Of a stretch of DNA of 64,000 nucleotides, positions 18,056-26,016 are shown in pieces (within the stretch, counting starts at the first letter, position 1; every line of letters begins with the position of its first letter). This stretch comes from Caldilineaceae bacterium (GTDB taxonomy: Bacteria; Chloroflexota; Anaerolineae; Caldilineales; Caldilineaceae): contig JALHQH010000008.1 in NCBI GenBank assembly GCA_022842065.1, forward strand, positions 62,001-126,000, given 5' to 3'. A program made the position numbers and the translations under genes. The notes below the pieces were generated by a model. The model did not search any database, was not told the origin of the DNA, and saw only the letters and a list, made by a program, of their open reading frames with translations.

Positions 18056-18148
18056 CACGGAGTGGCGACAGAAGGTAGGCCAGCCTTTTAAGGCTGGTGT
18101 CCTGGCCGAGGGTTAAAACCCTCTGCTACCATCTGCCGTCACTCGGTG
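18056..18148. repeat. Cloverleaf-like structured element
   Basis: An imperfect outer stem (18056-18078 with 18126-18148, 19 of 23 positions pairing) encloses two perfect hairpins: CCAGCCTT/AAGGCTGG (18080-18097) and GAGGGTT/AACCCTC (18108-18123). It lies between the phosphatase and E2 genes. No tRNA or known RNA class fits. A GTGACAGTCACTGG copy lies just before it at 18000. Confidence 0.5.
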
Positions 18149-18180
18149 ACTGATACGAAGGTTAGCCCATCATAATTTCA

Positions 18181-18220
18181 GTGGCTGCACCAGTTTGACA
18201 ATACAAACTGGTGCAGCCAC
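18181..18220. terminator. 16-bp hairpin after the E2 gene
   Basis: Perfect arms 18181-18196 and 18205-18220 with an 8-base loop, 19 bases downstream of the E2 stop. No clear T-run. Confidence 0.55.
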
Positions 18221-18238
18221 TGACTGTCATCTTGGGTA

Positions 18239-19624
18239 TTAATCCAACAAGCTGAGTGGCTCTTCGAGGTAGGCGACCAGCGTTTGCATAAACTGGGCGG
18301 CGCGCGCACCATCGACCACGCGATGATCGGCGGAGAGGGTTAAGGTCATGGTTGGTTGAACTGCTGGTTGGCCATTGACCGGCACGACGCGATCCACCAG
18401 CGCACCCACGGCGAGGATCGCGGCCTGGGGCGGGTTGACGATAGCATTAAAGCGTTCCACGCCAAACATGCCCAGGTTGCTGATCGTAAAGGTGCCGTCG
18501 GCCATGTCGGCAGGGGTGAGCTTGCCGGCACTCGCCTTTTCCACCAGTTCGGCGCGCCGTTCGGCAATCGCCGTCACGCTCAGCCCGTCCGCGTTGTGGA
18601 CCACGGGCACCAGTAGCCCATCCTCCACGGCGACGGCCAAGCCAATGTTGATCGACCCATTGTTGATAATCTGTTCGTCGTGCCAACTGGCATTGAGGCG
18701 ACTGTGGCGGCGCAGGGCGAGGGCAACTACTTTGACTAGCAGATCGCTGTAGGTGATCTTGGCCCCGGTGCGCGCCTGTAAGCCTTTGCGCCACCCGACC
18801 AGGCCGCTGCCGTTGACATCGCGCTCCAGGTAAAAGTGCGGAACCGTGGTCCAACTCTGTTGCAGCCGTTGCGCCATAATGCGCCAAGGGCGGCTCATGG
18901 GGATGGGTGATTGGGTGCTTGGTGATTGGGTGCTTGGTAATTGGGTTGCGGCGGCTTGCGCAACTGGTGATTGAGGAGGGACCATTTGGGTTGTTTGGGC
19001 TTGGGGTGCGCGACTGGCGGCCAACATCACGTCGGCGGCGAGCACTGCGCCATCGGGGCCACTGCCATTGATCGTCGCAAGGGTTAGGCCCTGTTCTTGG
19101 GCCAAGCGTCGGGCTTTAGGGGAAGCTAAGCGCCGGCCAGCAACTGTGTCAACCGGCGTGGCTGCTGGCGCTTGCCGCTCCTGCGTAGCCAGGTAGGCCA
19201 GCACATCTTCTTTCTGAATCCGCTCGCCACTGGCCGAAACTTGGCGCAGATCAACATGATGTTCCGCCGCAATCCGCGCCGCCACCGGCGTCACCGCCAC
19301 GCTCCCTGTCTCTTCTGCGCGCGTCTCGTGTCTCGTGTCTCGTGTCTCCCTGTCTCGTATCTCCGTCTCCCCCGGCAACACCTCATCGGCGGTGGCGATC
19401 CAGGCGATGATCTGGCCGACCGCAGCCTCTTCGCCTTCGCGCAGCATGACGCCACGCAAAATGCCACTGGCGGGGGCTTCAATCTCGACATCTGTTTTAT
19501 CGGTAGCAACCGTCATCAGTGGTTCACCCTTTTGCAGGGTATCGCCTTCGCGTTTTAACCACGCCAGTAAGGTGCCTGTCTCCTGCGCCATCCCAAGCGC
19601 CGGCATAATTACTTCCTTAGCCAA
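18239..19624 (-). CDS. Dihydrolipoamide acyltransferase (E2) of a 2-oxoacid/acetoin dehydrogenase
   Basis: 461 residues. Residues 1-80 are a lipoyl domain with the modified Lys43 in TDKTDVE. Two peripheral subunit-binding-like domains follow, near 111-145 and 166-200, then a catalytic acyltransferase domain from about 245 with DHRVVDG near the end. E2 moves the acyl group from E1 to CoA. The start is a TTG (19622-19624) preceded by GGAG. The linkers are built of repeat DNA: residues 89-103 are read from GAGACAC heptamers (RDTRHETR) and residues 228-241 from another repeat (STQSPSTQSP). The matching E1 genes lie at 21866-23873 on the same strand, separated by a plus-strand sensor pair. Confidence 0.92.
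   Translation of the reverse strand: MAKEVIMPALGMAQETGTLLAWLKREGDTLQKGEPLMTVATDKTDVEIEAPASGILRGVMLREGEEAAVGQIIAWIATADEVLPGETEIRDRETRDTRHETRAEETGSVAVTPVAARIAAEHHVDLRQVSASGERIQKEDVLAYLATQERQAPAATPVDTVAGRRLASPKARRLAQEQGLTLATINGSGPDGAVLAADVMLAASRAPQAQTTQMVPPQSPVAQAAATQLPSTQSPSTQSPIPMSRPWRIMAQRLQQSWTTVPHFYLERDVNGSGLVGWRKGLQARTGAKITYSDLLVKVVALALRRHSRLNASWHDEQIINNGSINIGLAVAVEDGLLVPVVHNADGLSVTAIAERRAELVEKASAGKLTPADMADGTFTISNLGMFGVERFNAIVNPPQAAILAVGALVDRVVPVNGQPAVQPTMTLTLSADHRVVDGARAAQFMQTLVAYLEEPLSLLD
19322..19370. repeat. In-frame heptamer repeat within the E2 coding sequence
   Basis: Copies of GTGTCTC on the plus strand are read on the minus strand as the Arg/Asp/Thr/Glu-rich linker after the lipoyl domain. 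It matches the intergenic arrays at 7173, 37241 and 61121. Confidence 0.7.
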
Positions 19625-19834
19625 GGTTTTTCTCCTTAAATAGTTGCTCCGTTTGGAAATGGAGCGTTGATGCGATGGTAAAGTGGATCAAACTGTCATT
19701 TCCCAAACAATCCCCTTTCTTTGGGAAAGCGCAACACAGACGCTGCCTGTCTAATCCAGTAAGCTTGCTGCCATGCGAGCTGAGCTAGCACAAAGAGCGA
19801 CAAAAATAGCAGGGGGTCTCAGACAAATTGCTGC

Positions 19835-19863
19835 TTGTTTGCCCTTTTTGGCTATGTTATACT
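19835..19863 (+). promoter_or_regulatory. Putative promoter for the AhpD-like/GAF kinase pair
   Basis: TTGTTT, a 17-base spacer and TATACT about 140 bases before the ATG at 20005. The rest of the 380-base gap from 19625 contains a short hairpin around TTTCCC/GGGAAA near 19700-19730 and no gene that I can support. Confidence 0.45.
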
Positions 19864-20004
19864 CCGTAAACCAGCCGTTAATACGTTTTTCCCTTCGTTG
19901 CCAGGCTTACTCATGTGTGTGTATTGAAAAAGAGTGGCGATTCCTTTGGTCAACTGGCTATAACCATCATTTTCAAAACTACGCAGTTTAGAAAGGTCAT
20001 TCTA

Positions 20005-20547
20005 ATGACGCGTTTTGTACTGCTGGAGTATGGTGAAGTCACCGATGGGCGCGTAAAGGCCATCTATGACGAAATCTGTGCAGAGCTGGGCTTTGGCATT
20101 GTGCCTAATCTCTTCAAATCGATGGCAATTGCGCCCGACTTTCTTGCTACTCAGTGGCATCACTTCCGCACCACGATGCTCGCTGGCACCCTGCCCCGTA
20201 TCCTAAAAGAGATGATTGGGGTAGCCATTTCGCAAGCAAATCAAAGCGAATATGCCCTGCGTGTCCACTTGCATAGCCTCTCTTCGCTGGGGATCAGCGA
20301 GCAAGTGTTGCAACTGCTGGTGACGGATTTTGCCAACTGTCCATTGCCGGAACGACAGAAATTGGCCATTCATTTTGGTGTCCAAGCGGCGTGTCATCCA
20401 CAGTTGCTTACCGAACAGGATTACGCCGCATTATATCAACAAGGGCTCACGTCTGCTGAAATTTTTGAGCTACTGGCCACGGCCAATCTCTTTCACGGCA
20501 TCAACCAATATACTGATGCCCTTGCCTTGGAGATCGACCAACTATGA
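20005..20547 (+). CDS. AhpD/carboxymuconolactone-decarboxylase-like protein lacking the CxxC
   Basis: 180 residues from the ATG at 20005 (AAAGG site); the open frame from 19915 is not needed. The fold is that of AhpD-like peroxidase-related proteins. In active members the site reads N-x-C-x-Y-C-x3-H. Here it is N79-Q-S81-E-Y-A84-L-R-V-H88, so both redox cysteines are replaced by Ser and Ala while the His remains. Other cysteines are scattered and not in CxxC order. The gene overlaps the GAF kinase start by 4 bases. A ligand-binding or regulatory role is therefore more likely than peroxidase activity; this is inference. Confidence 0.82.
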   Translation: MTRFVLLEYGEVTDGRVKAIYDEICAELGFGIVPNLFKSMAIAPDFLATQWHHFRTTMLAGTLPRILKEMIGVAISQANQSEYALRVHLHSLSSLGISEQVLQLLVTDFANCPLPERQKLAIHFGVQAACHPQLLTEQDYAALYQQGLTSAEIFELLATANLFHGINQYTDALALEIDQL

Positions 20548-21851
20548 CTGCTCCTGCCTGTCCTAAGCAGGTTGAAGGTACGATACACACAGCCGATCCG
20601 CAAAGCCTACCCACTGACGCCTACACCCTCGCCATTCAGTTACAGGCTCTTTCCAGCCGCATTAGTGCGGTGAACGAGATTGCGGCCGCCATTAATCGCT
20701 CACTCAACCTGGATGATATTCTAGCGGTGGTTAAGCGCCAAGCGAAATGGTTGCTTGATTTTAACCACTGTAGCATCCGTTTACACGACGGCACTGGTGT
20801 TGAACAAACGATCTTGCTCTTTGGTGATGAAACATCGCCGTGTAGTCGGCCTTCGATCAACGCCCTGCTGGCCTTGGCCATTACAACCAAGCGCGCCCAG
20901 TTATTACAAGGTGGCGCTGCCTCTCGGCCGACTACGGTTTACCAATCGTGGCTGACCATGCCGATTGAGAGCGAAGATCGCGTATGGGGAGCAATCGCTT
21001 TTGCTAGTTTGTCTGCGCAGCATTATTCACAGGAAGACCTGCGCATTGTTCATCTGTTGGCGATGCAGCTGGCCAATGCAATTCGTAATGCCAATCGTTT
21101 TGCCGAGATCAATCGCCTTTACGGCCAGCTCGCCCACACCTATCAGGAGCTGCAGCGAGCCGAAGAGTTGCGGGCAGATATGATGCATATGATTGTACAC
21201 GATCTGCGCAACCCACTGAGTGTGATCAACATCAGCTTGGAACTTTTGCACGAGCTCATACGGCAGTCGGCCGTCGTTGACCGCTACCACAACATTGAGC
21301 GTGCGCAGCGTGCCAGTTGCCATATGTCTAGCCTGATTAACGATCTACTCGACTTTAGTAAGCTGGAAAACAACGAGTACCATCTAAAACTTGCGCGCAT
21401 TACACTGTCACCATTGTTAGCAGAACTGGCGACCGAATGGCAACTGCATGCAACCAAAGAACGTAAGCAGCTGCGACTGGAAATACGCACTGGCTCGGTG
21501 CAAGTTGCCATCGATGTGCGCCTTGTCCGCCGGGTGCTTGATAATCTATTGAGCAATGCCTTCAAATTTACAGGGGCGAACGATACGATCACGTTAGGTG
21601 CCAGTGCCCATCCCCATGGCCTGGAACTCTATGTTGCAGACACTGGTGCGGGCATTTCAGCGGCCTATCACCAGCGGATCTTTGACAAGTTTTTCCAGGT
21701 GGCAGCCGACGATGGCGAGTCATCCAGCGCCGGCTCCGGCTTAGGGCTTGCCTTCTGTAAATTGATCGTCGAAGCGCATGGCGGTACGATTTGGGTTGAA
21801 TCGCCAGGGCAGGGTGGCAGCACTTTTCGTTTTACCCTGCCCTTGGCATAG
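20544..21851 (+). CDS. GAF-domain sensor histidine kinase
   Basis: 435 residues, without membrane segments. Residues about 30-190 form a GAF domain. The kinase core follows, with the phosphoacceptor His in MIVHDLRNPLSVI, the N-box LDNLLSNAFKFT, the G1 box DTGAGIS and G2 SGLGLAFCKLIVEAHGG. No receiver gene lies next to it, so its partner is elsewhere. It is translationally coupled to the Cys-less AhpD-like gene and its 3' end converges on the E1beta gene with a gap of only 14 bases. Confidence 0.9.
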   Translation: MTAPACPKQVEGTIHTADPQSLPTDAYTLAIQLQALSSRISAVNEIAAAINRSLNLDDILAVVKRQAKWLLDFNHCSIRLHDGTGVEQTILLFGDETSPCSRPSINALLALAITTKRAQLLQGGAASRPTTVYQSWLTMPIESEDRVWGAIAFASLSAQHYSQEDLRIVHLLAMQLANAIRNANRFAEINRLYGQLAHTYQELQRAEELRADMMHMIVHDLRNPLSVINISLELLHELIRQSAVVDRYHNIERAQRASCHMSSLINDLLDFSKLENNEYHLKLARITLSPLLAELATEWQLHATKERKQLRLEIRTGSVQVAIDVRLVRRVLDNLLSNAFKFTGANDTITLGASAHPHGLELYVADTGAGISAAYHQRIFDKFFQVAADDGESSSAGSGLGLAFCKLIVEAHGGTIWVESPGQGGSTFRFTLPLA

Positions 21852-21865
21852 CAACTGTTTTGCCT

Positions 21866-22876
21866 TTAGACTTTGCCACAGAGCGTTTTGGCGATTGCCA
21901 CCACCCGATCCGCCGTCGGCACCGTCTGATCCTCTAACACTGGCGAGAAGGGGATCGGCACATTCATCGCGCCCATGCGCTTGACGGGGGCATCGAGATA
22001 GTAGAACGCCCCATCGGCAATGATCGACGCGATTTCGGCGGTGACGCCATATTGTTCGTACCCTTCATCGATCACAATCGCGCGGCTGGTCTTTTTGGCC
22101 GAATCGACCAGGGCTTGTTTGTCGAGTGGCACGGTGGTGCGTGGATCAACCACTTCGGCGCTGATGCCTAGCGTTGCCAACTGCTCGGCTGCTTCCAGCG
22201 CGACATAGACCATGCTGCTGGTCGCAACCAACGTAATATCCGTGCCCACCCGCTTAATGTCCGCCACCCCAAAGGGAATCGTGTAGTCACCCTCCGGCAC
22301 CAGTCCTTTGGTGGTGTACATCATTTTGTCTTCAAAGATTACTACCGGATTATCATCGCGGATCGCCGTCTTCCACAGCCCCTTGGCATCATACGGCGTC
22401 GAGGGCAAGACCACTTTGAGGCCAGGCACATGGCTCAGCCAAACGTGCAGGGATTGGGAATGTTGGGCGGCCGAACGGCGGGTCGCGCCCAGGGTCGTAC
22501 GCAGCACCATCGGCACCTTGAGTTTGCCGCCGGACATATAGTGCGTTTTGGCGGCCTGGTTGACCAACTGATCCATGGTCAGCGTGATAAAGTCGCCGAA
22601 CATAATGTCCACAATCGGGCGCATCCCGGTGATCGCGGCGCCAACGCCGAGGCCGGCAATGCCCGCTTCGGAGATGGGCGAATCGATAATGCGCTGCGTG
22701 CCGAATTCATCGACCATGCCGGTCAGCACTTTAAAGACGGTGCCGGCCTCGGCCACATCTTCGCCGATAATAAAGACGCGCGCATCACGGCGCATCTCTT
22801 CGCTGATCGCCTCGCGGATCGCTTCGGAGAAGGTTAACATTCGGCCATTGGTATTGTTTCCATTAGGCGTAGACAT
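21866..22876 (-). CDS. E1 beta subunit of pyruvate/acetoin-type dehydrogenase
   Basis: 336 residues from the ATG at 22876, preceded by GGAGG and overlapping the E1alpha end by 14 bases; the frame up to 22921 is therefore not used. Family segments include RVFIIGEDVAEAGTVFK, RIIDSPISEAGIAGLGVG, IMFGDFITLTMDQLVNQAAK and DPRTTVPLDKQAL. With E1alpha it decarboxylates the 2-oxoacid (or cleaves acetoin) using thiamine diphosphate and hands the acyl group to E2. The Asp-Gln-Leu-Val-Asn-Gln-Ala-Ala-Lys region resembles acetoin/pyruvate-type E1 more than branched-chain E1, but the substrate is not certain. Confidence 0.92.
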   Translation of the reverse strand: MSTPNGNNTNGRMLTFSEAIREAISEEMRRDARVFIIGEDVAEAGTVFKVLTGMVDEFGTQRIIDSPISEAGIAGLGVGAAITGMRPIVDIMFGDFITLTMDQLVNQAAKTHYMSGGKLKVPMVLRTTLGATRRSAAQHSQSLHVWLSHVPGLKVVLPSTPYDAKGLWKTAIRDDNPVVIFEDKMMYTTKGLVPEGDYTIPFGVADIKRVGTDITLVATSSMVYVALEAAEQLATLGISAEVVDPRTTVPLDKQALVDSAKKTSRAIVIDEGYEQYGVTAEIASIIADGAFYYLDAPVKRMGAMNVPIPFSPVLEDQTVPTADRVVAIAKTLCGKV

Positions 22877-23873
22877 GACGATCCACCTCCTCGGCGGCTG
22901 GGTAGGGGGCATTGAGGGCAAATTCGACGGCGGCGCTCACTTCCTGGTTGACGCTCGCTTCAATCTGTTGGAAGATCGCCGCCTCGGCTAACCCTTGCTC
23001 GATCAGCCACGTCGAGAGGGTGGCCAGGGGATCGCGCTCATTGCGCCACTGTTGCTCTTCTGCTTTGGGGCGGTAAAATTCGCGGTTCACATCACCGACA
23101 TGATGGCCGAGGAAACGATAGGTATTACAGAGCAGGAATGCTGGCCCTTCGCCACGGCGGGCACGCAACACTAACTCGCGCATCGTGTGGTAGACCTCAC
23201 GGATATTCTGCCCATCCACTTCAACCGTGTGAATGCCAAAGGCTTGGGCACGTCCGGCATAGGTACCGGCCGCGGCCTCGCTGCTGTGCGTATATTCGCC
23301 ATAATTATTATTTTCGCAGACATAGATTACCGGCAGCTTCCAGAGCTGGGCCATATTGGCCGTTTCGTAGAAAAGCCCCTGCCCCATCGCGCCATCACCA
23401 AAAAAGCAGACGGCAACCTGATCGCTGCCGCGCATTTTGATCGAAAGCCCGGCGCCGGTCGCGATGCCGGCACTGCCGCCGACAATCGCATTCGCACCCA
23501 GGTTACCGGTTTCCTGGTCGGCAATGTGCATGGAGCCGCCTTTGCCGCGGCAGTAGCCGGCCTCTTTGCCCAGCAGTTCGGCAAACATGAGGTTTAGTTT
23601 GGCGCCCTTGGCCAGACAGTGACCGTGGCCGCGGTGGGTGCTGGTAATGTAATCATCGTTGCGCAGCGCCTCGCAAACGCCCACGGCGACCGCCTCTTCG
23701 CCGATGTAAAGGTGGGTGAGGCCGGGCATTTTGCGGCTGAGATAGAGCTCGTTGGCATTCTCTTCAAAGGCGCGGATCTTACTCATCTGTTCATACATAT
23801 GCAGCCACTGTTCGCGATCAACGGACGCGTCGGGCATGGCGCCGGTTGCGGCAGCGGTACTGACCTGGGTCAC
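22863..23873 (-). CDS. E1 alpha subunit of pyruvate/acetoin-type dehydrogenase
   Basis: 336 residues. The thiamine-diphosphate motif is GDGAMGQGLFYETANM to NNNYG, with THRGHGHCLAKGA and EEAVAVGVCEALR before it and TYRFLGHHVGD in the phosphorylation-loop region. The start is GTG (23871-23873), supported by AGAGGAG eight bases upstream. It is the first gene of the E1alpha-E1beta operon; E2 lies 2.2 kb downstream beyond an opposite-strand insertion. No E3 gene is in the window. Confidence 0.92.
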   Translation of the reverse strand: MTQVSTAAATGAMPDASVDREQWLHMYEQMSKIRAFEENANELYLSRKMPGLTHLYIGEEAVAVGVCEALRNDDYITSTHRGHGHCLAKGAKLNLMFAELLGKEAGYCRGKGGSMHIADQETGNLGANAIVGGSAGIATGAGLSIKMRGSDQVAVCFFGDGAMGQGLFYETANMAQLWKLPVIYVCENNNYGEYTHSSEAAAGTYAGRAQAFGIHTVEVDGQNIREVYHTMRELVLRARRGEGPAFLLCNTYRFLGHHVGDVNREFYRPKAEEQQWRNERDPLATLSTWLIEQGLAEAAIFQQIEASVNQEVSAAVEFALNAPYPAAEEVDRHVYA

Positions 23874-24030
23874 AGCGTTTCTCCTCTAGATGATTGGGGT
23901 TCGGTTTGCAGAAATTGACTAAGAGGATTATACACAGCAACCGCCGCGATGATCAAATGGGTTTGACGGGGCGGTGGGGATGAGGCGGCACGCGGCGACA
24001 CTAAAGGGGGCAACGCGCAGTTGTTGCATG

Positions 24031-24150
24031 GGGTGCGTCCCAAGAAAGGGCGAGTCGCACTACGTCCGGGTCACAGGCGAAAATTGGTTGGTCTGCCCAC
24101 CATTTCCTCGCCTGTGCCGGGGACGTTTACCCCAAAATTGGGACGCACCC
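24031..24150. repeat. Degenerate nested inverted repeat, copy 2 (related to 12181-12287)
   Basis: Outer perfect 12-bp arms (24031-24042 with 24139-24150) and inner 19-base arms (24062-24080 with 24108-24126, four mismatches). The right half matches the element near 12250-12287. Together with the next hairpin it fills most of the 449-base gap between divergent genes. Confidence 0.65.
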
Positions 24151-24223
24151 GTCCCTAGACTGTCACGGTAAGGTATATGGACGGGGACAGTTTGGTTTAG
24201 GGCCGGTTTTCACGACTACGAGT

Positions 24224-24285
24224 GTGCGTCGCACTGGCCAGGCATGATCGTATTTCCATCGTCATCAATGGCCAGTGCGACGCAC
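24224..24285. repeat. 17-bp hairpin with 28-base loop
   Basis: Perfect arms 24224-24240 and 24269-24285 share GTGCGTCGCACTG with the hairpin at 3630. The loop holds TGATCGT at 24245-24251. It lies just past the stop of the minus-strand gene ending at 24323. Confidence 0.72.
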
Positions 24286-24322
24286 GCGGGTTGTCAAGCG
24301 AGACACACCCGCGCTTGACGCG

Positions 24323-25981
24323 CTATTGTAACACAATTAGGACTTGGATCAGACCGGTACCATCAGCCCAAGGTTCCAACGCTTTGCCGATAATTGTGCC
24401 TGGGCGGAAAAGTTCAATTCCTGCCAATTCGACCGGACTTGCTTTCATAGCATGGCCGGGGAGAGAAGAGGTCGTCAACAGATCACCTGGTTGGATTGGC
24501 CCGTTCTCCGCCGTCACTTTGACAGGGACAACCCCAAGAATGGCGAGCGGGATTTTGTTGGCAGCTGCTGTATCGGTCATGGCGGGGCGCGCCTCTAGCT
24601 GTGGCAGTGGCAATGCCCGTGCACTTTCTGCTGCTTGATTTGTCGTGCCTGCTTGCCCTGCGGTGTTCACGCGCTGGCTCGCTGCACCCAAGGCCGCAGC
24701 CGATCCTTCCTCCGCCAAACTAGTTGCCCCCCCGATAAAACCTGGCTTGGTTGAGTAGACACCAGCAACAGTGGTGGCGTTGGCCGTTGTACTGCGTTCC
24801 AACTCGCCGGTCATGCCAACGACTAATACATCGCCAGGTGCCAAGCCGGCTTGCGCTGGTAACATCTCCGCAAAATCGGCGGCAGGGGAAGTAAAGGCGC
24901 CGTCTGCGCTGACGTTGCCTGCTCTTGTAACTTTGAAACGCAGATCAACACTATTGCCAGGAACTGTATCGTAGGCTTCAATAATATTTTGGCCTGTATC
25001 TGTTTCAAAAGCCCCAGCAACACTGTTCTGACTTCTTGCATAAAGCGCGTAGCCCGAAGTTGCGACTGCCCCAATCGCGGTTCCTGTAGATGTATTATTT
25101 GCATAGATAGTATCATACTGACTATCTGATTTGATATGAAGTCCATTGTTATCTTTAACGATAACACGGATACCAGGACCTCCTGCTTTATTTTCAGCAA
25201 AAATAGTAGCATAACCACTATTGCTTTCGACATTAATTCCATTGGCTGTATCACTGCCTTGTGCCCTAATCACCAGTCCACTACCATTTCCTGTGTTGTT
25301 TAACATAAGTGGCGCGTTATCCAGGCCATTGATTGTTCCGGCAAGGGTCAGTGAATTTCCATTGACAGTCCAAGTCTGTCCCAAATGATCATGGTTATTC
25401 CCACCGCCACCCCCAACATCATCTGCTTCGCAGGCCACACTGCCGTCCCCGTTGATGACGCGGATACTACTGCCATCGGCGCAGGTGCCGGTGACCCGTG
25501 CTTGGACTGTATTGAGATTGACATTATCGGCAAAAATCGCATAGGGCACCGGTGTCAATGGTTGACGCGGCGCAAGGGTCTCCAGATCGCCGCTGCCGGC
25601 GGGGCGCACGGCAATCTCCAACCAACGGGGCGCGCCGGGAAAGGCCTCTGCGCCAAAATCAAGTTGAACGGTAAACGCGCCATTGGTGACGTTAACGTTG
25701 AGCGTATCGACTGCGGCGCCAATCAGATTGCCACCACTCTCCGCATCAAAAAGCCGAAACTGAAAATCATGCCCGCCATTGGCAGCGGTATTGCCGGTGC
25801 TTAAACGCCCTTGATACGTAAAATCCGTGCCGACGGCCTGCTGTGCCGCCGGGTTGACCGTGGTTGCTTGTGACCAGACCTGCATCGGCAACCCGAAGCT
25901 GCCAATACTCAGTAAGGTGACGATGCCAAGTGCTAAGGGTAGCGCCCGGTACGAAGCGAGGAAACGACGAAGCTGTGTCAT
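24323..25981 (-). CDS. Secreted surface/adhesin-like protein with C-terminal PGD domain
   Basis: 552 residues from the ATG at 25981. An N-terminal signal (MTQLRRFLASYRALPLALGI...) is followed by DFTYQGRLSTGNTAANGGHDFQFRLFD, a start typical of secreted proteins with YQG-R-L beta modules. Gly/Asn-rich beta repeats follow near residues 170-340. The last 180 residues (FAEMLPA, GDVLVVG, VAGVYSTKPGFIGG, VPVKVTAENGPIQPGDLLTTS) form a domain seen at the C-terminus of many bacterial surface and tail-fibre-like proteins; I recall no defined activity. It lies 35 bases downstream of another secreted-protein gene, so the two are probably co-transcribed. Confidence 0.75.
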   Translation of the reverse strand: MTQLRRFLASYRALPLALGIVTLLSIGSFGLPMQVWSQATTVNPAAQQAVGTDFTYQGRLSTGNTAANGGHDFQFRLFDAESGGNLIGAAVDTLNVNVTNGAFTVQLDFGAEAFPGAPRWLEIAVRPAGSGDLETLAPRQPLTPVPYAIFADNVNLNTVQARVTGTCADGSSIRVINGDGSVACEADDVGGGGGNNHDHLGQTWTVNGNSLTLAGTINGLDNAPLMLNNTGNGSGLVIRAQGSDTANGINVESNSGYATIFAENKAGGPGIRVIVKDNNGLHIKSDSQYDTIYANNTSTGTAIGAVATSGYALYARSQNSVAGAFETDTGQNIIEAYDTVPGNSVDLRFKVTRAGNVSADGAFTSPAADFAEMLPAQAGLAPGDVLVVGMTGELERSTTANATTVAGVYSTKPGFIGGATSLAEEGSAAALGAASQRVNTAGQAGTTNQAAESARALPLPQLEARPAMTDTAAANKIPLAILGVVPVKVTAENGPIQPGDLLTTSSLPGHAMKASPVELAGIELFRPGTIIGKALEPWADGTGLIQVLIVLQ

Positions 25982-26016
25982 GTGGGGAAGCCTTTCCTGG
26001 TAGAAACCGTTGCCGA

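Noticed and set aside
18056..18148. tRNA-like cloverleaf
   Set aside because: The arms do not have tRNA dimensions, and there is no TTCGA-type arm or anticodon stem of the right size.
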